A stretch of 13,029 nucleotides of DNA, from contig CALAMB010000331.1 in the NCBI GenBank assembly GCA_937925645.1, positions 1 to 13,029 on the forward strand. The letters are read 5' to 3'. The notes under the pieces are model-generated. The model searched no databases. It was not told the DNA's origin and worked only from the letters and a program-made list of their open reading frames with translations. The position numbers were made by a program, and so were the translations under genes. Below are positions 8,210 to 13,029 of the stretch, one piece after another. This stretch comes from an uncultured Acidobacteriota bacterium (GTDB lineage Bacteria; Acidobacteriota; JAAYUB01). Position 1 is the stretch's first letter. The number at the start of each line of letters is the position of its first letter.

Positions 8210-8244
8210 TCCCAGCTACCAGCTCCCAGGTCCCAGATCCCATG
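8210..8244. repeat. Tandem heptamer array TCCCAGN, five units
   Basis: Five 7-bp units in phase: TCCCAGC, TACCAGC, TCCCAGG, TCCCAGA and TCCCATG. A degenerate unit (ATTCAGG) precedes them at 8203-8209. The array lies in the 236-nt non-coding stretch between the hydrolase fusion gene and the small membrane protein. Such heptamers resemble the short tandemly repeated repetitive sequences known in cyanobacteria; no function is evident. Confidence 0.7.
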
Positions 8245-8338
8245 CCCGATGTCCGAATGGCGGTACCGGATATTCAAACGCCCGATCCAAAACAATCGCC
8301 GCATGGGTGCATGACATCTCCGGCAAGGAGCGAACGCC

Positions 8339-8731
8339 ATGGCAAACCGCAAGGGTGAGAAAATCGGCTGGACTTTCGGCTGGCTGGGCGGCTTCATCTG
8401 GGTGGCCGTGCTGGCGGTTGTCTTCATGTTTCAACATCAATGGCCCGCCGCCTTGGCGGGACTGGGACTGGTGGCCCTTGCCGTGGTCGCCATCGTGCTG
8501 AGCGCGCCGTGGCGACACCCCACGACCCGTTACTGGAAGCTCATGCTGATTCCCTACGCTCTGTTTATTCTCGCGGTGGTATGGGCTGTGTGGGCGTTCG
8601 GCCTGATGGGCGATCCCGGCCTCGCCTGGTGGCAGTTCGCCTGGGTCCTGACCACCCTCACCCCGCTGGTGATCATCGGTCGGTGGCGATGGAACGACTT
8701 TGCGCAGAAAACAGAGAATTGCAAACAGTAA
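8339..8731 (+). CDS. Small membrane protein with about four helices
   Basis: This 130-residue protein has hydrophobic segments at about residues 14-32, 35-55, 68-88 and 96-113 and a positively charged N-terminus (MANRKGEK). The ribosome site AAGGAG (8325-8330) lies 8 nt before the ATG. I do not recognise a family. The last residues (QKTENCKQ) and the stop codon are encoded by a heptamer repeat region (8707-8748), so the natural C-terminus may have been altered by repeat growth. It lies 236 nt after the hydrolase fusion gene and is probably a separate unit. Confidence 0.75.
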   Translation: MANRKGEKIGWTFGWLGGFIWVAVLAVVFMFQHQWPAALAGLGLVALAVVAIVLSAPWRHPTTRYWKLMLIPYALFILAVVWAVWAFGLMGDPGLAWWQFAWVLTTLTPLVIIGRWRWNDFAQKTENCKQ

Positions 8732-8748
8732 ACAGCTTGCAGAAAACA
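8707..8748. repeat. Phased heptamer repeat GNAAACA spanning a stop codon
   Basis: In 7-bp phase the sequence reads GAAAACA, GAGAATT, GCAAACA, GTAAACA, GCTTGCA, GAAAACA; four of the six units match GNAAACA. An 11-bp direct repeat GCAGAAAACAG occurs at 8704-8714 and 8739-8749. The TAA stop of the small membrane protein falls inside the unit GTAAACA. Confidence 0.6.
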
Positions 8749-8831
8749 GCAGGCGATTGACATCGGATGCGATTGGGATTTGTCGAGTGGATACCAGCGG
8801 CCTAACCCATCACGAGTCTTGAAAGTGGGGC

Positions 8832-8857
8832 ATTCCCTGGTGCAGCTCCAGTGGAAT
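8832..8857. repeat. Hairpin in the gap between convergent genes
   Basis: ATTCCCTGG (8832-8840) pairs with CCAG-T-GGAAT (8848-8857) with a single bulged T and a 7-nt loop. A second inverted pair TTGGGATT (8773-8780) / AATCCCAA (8855-8862) overlaps it. It lies between a plus-strand and a minus-strand gene and might act in 3' processing or termination, but no T-tract follows on either strand. The rest of 8732-8938 shows nothing else I can name. Confidence 0.35.
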
Positions 8858-8938
8858 CCCAAAAATTTCCAACCTCCCTTCAGCCATCAACTATAAACTC
8901 ATCAACCGTTTTCTAACTGGCGACTGTGCGCATCGACC

Positions 8939-11287
8939 TCACCGGCTCACGGGCAGCGTCGGGATCAACCCGTCCAGGTGCGCCATCAGTATGGCCAGGT
9001 CGGTCACGGTGATCCGGCCGTCGCCGTCCAGATCGGCCATGTCCGGTGACGCGACGAACGGCGCCTCCCCCGCCAGCAGCGAGCCGGCCAGATAGCCCGC
9101 CATGATCTGCGCGTCGAAGAGCGCGACCTCGCCGTCGAGGTCCAGGTCGCCGTAGCCGTTGTAGGGCGGCGCCGATGGCTCCATCACCGCCAGCGTCGCC
9201 GAGCGCGCCGGCAGCTCCAGCGCCAGCGCCCCGCCCGGCGCCGCCGCCGTCCCGGCCGGGCCCAGCCGGTGCGTGGCGTCAAAGCGGTACAGTGCGGCCG
9301 CGTAGGAATCGCCGCCGGCCACGCTAACCGCCGCGGTGTGCGGCACCGTGTCCTTGTTGAAGAGGAGCACGTAGAGCCGCCCGTCGCCGCGCACCTGCGC
9401 GTAGGCGCCCACCTGGTCCACGTTGGCGCTTTCAGCCCGTACCGATTCGCCCGTCACTTGCGCCCCGCCCCCGTCGTAATCCAGGTAGAGGCGGAACGCG
9501 TCCTCCACCAGGCTGTCGGCGTCGGGCGCCACCCAACGCGTGGCCAGGTCCACGCCCTCACGGGCAAAAATGGAGAGGACCTCCGCCTGCGCCAGGGCGT
9601 TGCTGACCGACGCATCGTTCGTCCCCCACGAGTACTCGGTGATGGCCAGCTTCACCGCCGGGGCGCGCGCGGCGATCCATTCCTTCATCCGCGGGATGAG
9701 GCGGACCGCCTGGCCGATCCACGACTCGTCGACATACGCCGGGTCGTACAGGCTCTTGACGGAGCGCAACCGCTGCTCCGCGATCGCTTCGCTCGTCGAG
9801 TAAATTCCGCCCTGCGGGTAATAGTGGATGTCCAGGTAATCCACGAGCCGGATCCCGTGCGCCTGCTCGTACGCGGTCATCTGCTGGAGGTACCACTCGA
9901 GAAACGGCAGTCCGCCGTGGGCCTGGCGGTCGGGCCCGTCGGGACAACCGTCGGCGGCCGATGTGAAGTACGCGCACCAGCCCCACACCACCGGCCCCAA
10001 CACCTCGGCGGACGGGTCCGCCGCCTTGACCGCCGCGGCGTAATCCACAGTGCGCTGCCAGACCTCGTCGTAGGTGGCCGGCGCCGGATGGACGTCGCGA
10101 TGGGTGCTGTTCCAGAGCATGGGCTCGTTGTCCAGGGCGTAGAACCGGATCCCGCCCTGGGCCGCGGTGCCGTTCCGGGCGACGAGGTGATCGATCCAGT
10201 CGGCGACGAAATCGGAGCCGATAGCGACGGAGGTGTCCGCAGGATCGTTGCCCGTCACGTCGGCACCGCCCACCAGGATGCCGTTGCCGGCGTCGGGGCG
10301 GCACCAGGCGGGGTAGCCGGTGGCGCTGCACTCGGTCTCGGTCTGGGCGCCGTACTTCTGCACCGAGAAGCCCCAACGGACCGAGCGGTCCCGGGGCGTC
10401 CAGCCGATGAGCGGCACCGTCAGAAGCACCTCGCGGCCGGCGTCCAGCGCCTCGTCGGCGAACACGTCGGCGGACGAGTCGTCGGGCAGCCGCTCCGGGT
10501 GTGGGTTGTCTTCGGGGATGTTCAGGAAGAACCAGTCCATGGCCCGGTTGCCCGTATCGGCGAGCCACGAGTAGCGCGTGGTGTGGTTGCCGCCCCAGCG
10601 GCGCACCGTGAAACCGGGCGCGTCGAGCTGGGCGGCCGCGCCGAAGCTGACCCCGTAGATCAGCGGGGAAACGGGCCGGCGGTCGGCGGCCGGATTGACG
10701 CTGACCGTCACGGTCGTGGGCTCAGGGGGCGGGCCGGCGCGCTCGGCGACGAGGATGTCGTCGACGTATACCGTCGCCTGGTCGCCGCCGGACCGGTCCT
10801 GCAGGCAGAAGCCGTTCATCACGCCGGCCGCCAGGCCCAGGTCCGCGAACGGCACCCGCACGCGCACCCACCCCCCGCCCGGCAGGACGCCGCCCGGCAG
10901 GTAGTTGGCCAGGGGCGCCGAACCCGCCAGCGACGTGCCGGTGTACAGGGCCACGGTGAGCGCCTGGCCGCCGGCGGCGCCGCCGTGGATCCAGAAGTCG
11001 AACGCCTCGTACGCGTCGGTGCTCAAGCCGGAATCCACGTGGAAGTAGATGCCCGCCCAGCCGTCGGGCTCGAACGATACGGCCGCGGTGCCGGTATGGA
11101 CCACCGCCGACTGGGTCAGATTGCGGGTGGCCCAGCTCCAGTCCTGGAAGCCGTTGCGGAGCCCGTCGTCGTAGATGACGCGGTCTGCCGCATGCACGGT
11201 CGGTGGCGCGATGAAACAGAGGATCAGTCCGCAAATTCCGATCGCGCTGAGCCAAAATGCGCCGCGGTGTTCGTTTCGATGCAGCAT
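8939..11287 (-). CDS. Secreted GH44 glycoside hydrolase with dockerin-like repeats
   Basis: A 782-residue secreted polysaccharide hydrolase. Residues 1-33 are a signal peptide (FWLSAIGICGLILCF core, likely cut after VHA). Residues 34-185 look like a beta-rich carbohydrate-binding or jelly-roll module, joined by a Pro-rich linker (184-190). About 195-700 is a glycoside hydrolase family 44 domain, known for endoglucanase/xyloglucanase activity on beta-1,4-glucans. The likely acid/base is E388 in LDNEP and the nucleophile E551 in AITEYSWG; WGGNHTTRYSW (231-241) is also typical. Two Ca-binding dockerin-like repeats follow, starting DLDLDGE (714-720) and DLDGDGR (752-758). The ATG at 11287 is chosen because the signal peptide starts there and GAGGGAAGG lies upstream; a further-upstream start at 11365 would precede the signal peptide. 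No cohesin or other CAZyme gene is nearby. Confidence 0.93.
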   Translation of the reverse strand: MLHRNEHRGAFWLSAIGICGLILCFIAPPTVHAADRVIYDDGLRNGFQDWSWATRNLTQSAVVHTGTAAVSFEPDGWAGIYFHVDSGLSTDAYEAFDFWIHGGAAGGQALTVALYTGTSLAGSAPLANYLPGGVLPGGGWVRVRVPFADLGLAAGVMNGFCLQDRSGGDQATVYVDDILVAERAGPPPEPTTVTVSVNPAADRRPVSPLIYGVSFGAAAQLDAPGFTVRRWGGNHTTRYSWLADTGNRAMDWFFLNIPEDNPHPERLPDDSSADVFADEALDAGREVLLTVPLIGWTPRDRSVRWGFSVQKYGAQTETECSATGYPAWCRPDAGNGILVGGADVTGNDPADTSVAIGSDFVADWIDHLVARNGTAAQGGIRFYALDNEPMLWNSTHRDVHPAPATYDEVWQRTVDYAAAVKAADPSAEVLGPVVWGWCAYFTSAADGCPDGPDRQAHGGLPFLEWYLQQMTAYEQAHGIRLVDYLDIHYYPQGGIYSTSEAIAEQRLRSVKSLYDPAYVDESWIGQAVRLIPRMKEWIAARAPAVKLAITEYSWGTNDASVSNALAQAEVLSIFAREGVDLATRWVAPDADSLVEDAFRLYLDYDGGGAQVTGESVRAESANVDQVGAYAQVRGDGRLYVLLFNKDTVPHTAAVSVAGGDSYAAALYRFDATHRLGPAGTAAAPGGALALELPARSATLAVMEPSAPPYNGYGDLDLDGEVALFDAQIMAGYLAGSLLAGEAPFVASPDMADLDGDGRITVTDLAILMAHLDGLIPTLPVSR

Positions 11288-11369
11288 TGCCTTCCCTCTT
11301 TGAGTAGTTGCGTGGGTGACAATCCCGGCAGCAGTCGCTGGAAATCCGATAAATTCAGAAGCCAATTGA

Positions 11370-11399
11370 ATTATCGCACATGTGTGATTTTTATGTCAC
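11370..11399 (-). promoter_or_regulatory. Candidate promoter of the GH44 gene
   Basis: Read on the minus strand, GTGACA (11394-11399) and GATAAT (11370-11375) are spaced by 18 nt in a locally AT-rich island. Each hexamer matches the sigma-70 consensus in 5 of 6 positions. The predicted 5' leader is about 75 nt. Confidence 0.5.
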
Positions 11400-11430
11400 G
11401 CATAGACAATATTTTGTGATTTTTAAATCA
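11383..11430. repeat. Paired operator-like direct repeats upstream of GH44
   Basis: TGTGATTTTTA occurs at 11383-11393 and 11415-11425, 32 bp apart (about three helical turns), each followed by a TCA that makes an imperfect palindrome. The second lies within TGATTT-TT-AAATCA (11417-11430). CACATGTG (11377-11384) is a further palindrome. The first copy lies in the promoter spacer next to the -35 hexamer, as an operator would. Confidence 0.45.
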
Positions 11431-11468
11431 GGATAGCTGATTCAAAAGAACAATCCCTACCACGACCT

Positions 11469-12302
11469 TCAGTCCAGCCGCCACTTGATGCGGGTGTAGG
11501 CGATGCGGAAGCCGTGGCGTTCGGCGTTGCGCTGGGAGGCGCTCCCCGGCGCCGCGCCCATCAGGGCGATGGCGCAGCCCTGCTCCCCCGCCGCGCGGAG
11601 GCGCGCCTCCAGAAGCGCCAGCTGCGCGCCCTGCCGGCGGGCGGCCGGAACGGTGGACGCGCCGGCCAGCAGCGCCACGTCGCCCGCCACGATGAGCATG
11701 CCCGTGGCGATCCACTGACCGTTCAGTTCAGCCAAATACGGGTGCGCCCCATCGCTCGCTGCGGAAATCCGGCCGAACTCCAGGAGGAAATCCGACAACT
11801 CGGGATGTTCGCTCCAACCGGCAGCCGACGTCCGGGCCCACCCCGCCGCCTCGTCGGGAGCAGTCCGCCGCACGGTGATCCCCCTGGCGGGCTGCGATCC
11901 AAGGCGGGCGTCCCGCCCGACGGGGCGGAACATCACGCTGGTGAACTCCACGGGCCGGTAGCCGCGATCCGGCAACAGCGTCAGGAGCGCCGGATCGGCC
12001 AGCGGGCTCACCTCGTGGCAGACCGGCGCTCCACGCTCGCGAAAAAACGCTTCGATGGCCGCCAGCGTCTCGGCGGCGGCCGGCTGGAACAATCCCAGGC
12101 CGAATGTCTGGCTCAGGGGTGAATCCGCCCCGTCGAACATGGCATACGTTCCCGCCACGTCGATCCAGAGGGCGCCGCTGTCCGGCTGCAGCCGGGCCCG
12201 AGCCTCGACGAACCGGGCGCTGGCCGTCCCCTCCGCCCGCTCCAGGCGCCGGGCCAGTTCATCGTCAATGACGGGATAATCCATTGTCTGATCCATCATC
12301 AT
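11469..12302 (-). CDS. GNAT-family N-acetyltransferase
   Basis: A 277-residue cytosolic acetyltransferase. The C-terminal half (about 140-277) carries the GNAT fold: the acetyl-CoA site motif A is seen in VPAARRQGAQLALLEARL (218-235), where the usual R/Q-x-x-G-x-G/A is RRQGAQ. Motif B follows as SASQRNAERHGFRIAYTRIKW (254-274 region). The N-terminal half (about 15-130) may be a degenerate second GNAT-like domain. The acceptor substrate is unknown. Three ATG codons lie in a row at the start; GAGGGA about 7 nt before the first (12302) supports it. It is 181 nt upstream of the GH44 gene on the same strand, but that gene has its own promoter. Confidence 0.88.
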   Translation of the reverse strand: MMMDQTMDYPVIDDELARRLERAEGTASARFVEARARLQPDSGALWIDVAGTYAMFDGADSPLSQTFGLGLFQPAAAETLAAIEAFFRERGAPVCHEVSPLADPALLTLLPDRGYRPVEFTSVMFRPVGRDARLGSQPARGITVRRTAPDEAAGWARTSAAGWSEHPELSDFLLEFGRISAASDGAHPYLAELNGQWIATGMLIVAGDVALLAGASTVPAARRQGAQLALLEARLRAAGEQGCAIALMGAAPGSASQRNAERHGFRIAYTRIKWRLD

Positions 12303-12394
12303 TTTGATTCCCTCGGCCTGTCTTCATCCAGATCGCGATGATTACATCGCACCGCGTCTCACCAGCCCGCGCCCCTCGTCTGGATGCGGCCACG

Positions 12395-12729
12395 CTACGC
12401 CTCGGGCGCGGCTGCCGCCAGAGTGTCCACCACGCGTGCCTTGCCGGCGGCGGTGGGCGGTTCCTGGACGGTGAGTGAGGCGACCGCCCTTTCAGCACCA
12501 GCACCCGCTGCCGCTTCCGGGGCACGGGCACCCCGGCCTTCACCGTCGCGAGGTGGCGCTCTTCGAATTCCAGCCCCGTCAGTTCAACCCACGCCAGGCG
12601 ATGCCGGCCGCGGATTGCTTTCGTACCGCGCGTTCGACGAACGCGCGCTCGAAGTGCCTCGCGGCCTACGGCAAGCACCTCACGCGCTCCGCGCAGTACC
12701 TCGCGGCCTCCGGCCGCGAGCTCGGCCAC
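12395..12729 (-). pseudogene. Possible frameshifted gene remnant
   Basis: On the minus strand a protein-like segment (containing AWVELTGLEFEERHLATVKA and then GVPVPRKRQRVLVLKG, about 12490-12595) runs into a C-terminal segment AVASLTVQEPPTAAGKARVV, then DTLAAAAPEA and a TAG at 12395-12397. The second segment is in another frame: one base appears to be missing near 12487-12489. The N-terminal part consists of a 21-bp repeat coding for GREVLRG-like heptads. I do not recognise the family. It could be a truncated pseudogene, a sequencing indel in a real gene, or chance. Confidence 0.3.
12646..12729. repeat. Degenerate 21-bp tandem repeat, four units
   Basis: Units of 21 bp at 12646-12666, 12667-12687, 12688-12708 and 12709-12729. 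The first and third share CTCGCGGCC at the same place; the second and fourth are more diverged. On the minus strand the units encode seven-residue repeats (GREVLRG, AREVLAV, GREALRA). Whether this is coding or a non-coding microsatellite is unclear. Confidence 0.55.
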
Positions 12730-12922
12730 GGCAGGATTTCAAGAATACCTCGCACTACTGCCGCGCGCGAGTTCGCTTGGCACCCCCCTGGAGACGCGTC
12801 TTCTTCTGCAGTTCGGCGGCACAACGCCGCTCTGGATGGGCGCGCGACGCTCAGGGCGCAACCGCGGCGTACGGTTAGTCGCGGAAAGCCAGATCCCGGC
12901 GCCTGCTCCGCAGGGAACCAGA

Positions 12923-12940
12923 GCGCAGACTTGTCTGCGC
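12923..12940. repeat. REP-like palindrome
   Basis: GCGCAGAC-TT-GTCTGCGC is a perfect inverted repeat with 8-bp arms and a 2-nt centre, in non-coding DNA. It resembles short dispersed palindromes found in many copies in some environmental bacterial genomes. Confidence 0.55.
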
Positions 12941-12980
12941 ACTCCAAACCAGGTGTCCCGGAGCATCCGATTGCCCGCCG

Positions 12981-13029
12981 CCCCGATCGCGAAGCGATCG
13001 AGGGGGACAGCCTGGGGTTTCAACCCCAG
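12981..13029. repeat. Two adjacent palindromes reaching the window edge
   Basis: GATCGC-GAA-GCGATC (12985-12999) is flanked by CCCC and GGGG (12981-12984, 13002-13005). It is followed by CTGGGGTT-TC-AACCCCAG (13012-13029), which has perfect 8-bp arms. Together with the palindrome at 12923-12940 they look like one repeated element, cut off by the end of the window. Confidence 0.55.

Larger units (their letters stand above)
12303..13029. other. Repeat-rich region without an intact gene
   Basis: After the GNAT start no reading frame has both a ribosome site and a recognisable product. Open frames here overlap each other, are rich in Arg/Ala/Pro and look like GC-driven noise. The stretch holds a possible gene remnant (12395-12729), a 21-bp tandem repeat and three palindromes toward the window edge. 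It may continue beyond the window. Confidence 0.6.

Noticed and set aside
8210..8244. CRISPR array
   Set aside because: Units are 7 bp and contiguous without spacers; no cas gene is present.
11288..11365. Upstream start at 11365 for the GH44 protein
   Set aside because: It would bury the signal peptide behind 26 extra residues and start at about the predicted transcription start.
11383..11400. CRP site (TGTGA-N6-TCACA)
   Set aside because: The half-sites are separated by 8 rather than 6 bases and the second half is incomplete, so CRP cannot be claimed.
9269..11419. Very long plus-strand open frame opposite GH44
   Set aside because: It is the mirror of a high-GC gene; the minus strand has signal peptide, GH44 catalytic motifs and dockerin repeats.
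12384..12878. Plus-strand open frames in the repeat region as genes
   Set aside because: Arg/Ala/Pro-rich, no ribosome site, overlapping other open frames of similar quality, and containing the repeats.
12739..13023. Minus-strand open frames at the window end as genes
   Set aside because: They run through REP-like palindromes and look like spurious proteins derived from dispersed repeats.

Overview
The window is GC-rich bacterial DNA with dense genes, GTG/ATG starts and clear GGAGG-type ribosome binding sites. A secreted GH44 hydrolase with dockerin-like repeats, a bacterial dynamin, heptanucleotide tandem repeats and REP-like palindromes together suggest an environmental bacterium of the Acidobacteriota/Planctomycetota/Verrucomicrobiota type. 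No marker gene fixes the phylum, so this placement is an inference.

The most striking content lies at 2490-4710. Two separate leaders match the fluoride (crcB-motif) riboswitch, each with P1, P2, the loop-to-tail pseudoknot and the conserved CTGAT/CTCCT tail. One is on the minus strand immediately before a dynamin-family GTPase (776-2491). The other is on the plus strand before enolase (3426-4709), a classical fluoride target. The eno leader ends in a textbook intrinsic terminator and can fold into mutually exclusive anti-antiterminator, antiterminator and terminator hairpins. The dynamin leader lacks a terminator, and its aptamer tail can instead pair with the Shine-Dalgarno region. The same ligand would therefore switch one gene at transcription and the other at translation. 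A 146-residue unrecognised helical protein lies between them on the minus strand, and a small AAA-type ATPase with an altered Walker A (K to R) follows eno. No crcB/Fluc or CLC-F fluoride exporter is present. This looks like a fluoride-response locus whose effectors are a fluoride-sensitive enzyme and a membrane-remodelling GTPase rather than an exporter.

Layout: 1-619 (-) a partial short-chain dehydrogenase; 776-2491 (-) dynamin GTPase with riboswitch; 2696-3136 (-) hypothetical; 3278-3380 (+) eno riboswitch and terminator; 3426-4709 (+) eno; 4769-5422 (+) ATPase; 5579-6457 (+) EamA/DMT transporter; 6474-8102 (+) alpha/beta hydrolase fused to a polytopic membrane domain, 16 nt after the transporter; 8339-8731 (+) a four-helix membrane protein flanked by heptamer repeats; 8939-11287 (-) secreted GH44 glycosidase with dockerin repeats and an AT-rich promoter region carrying paired direct repeats; 11469-12302 (-) GNAT acetyltransferase; 12303-13029 no intact gene, holding a possible frameshifted gene remnant, a 21-bp tandem repeat and three palindromes at the window edge.

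All riboswitch, promoter and folding statements come from reading the sequence by eye; no folding or database search was run.
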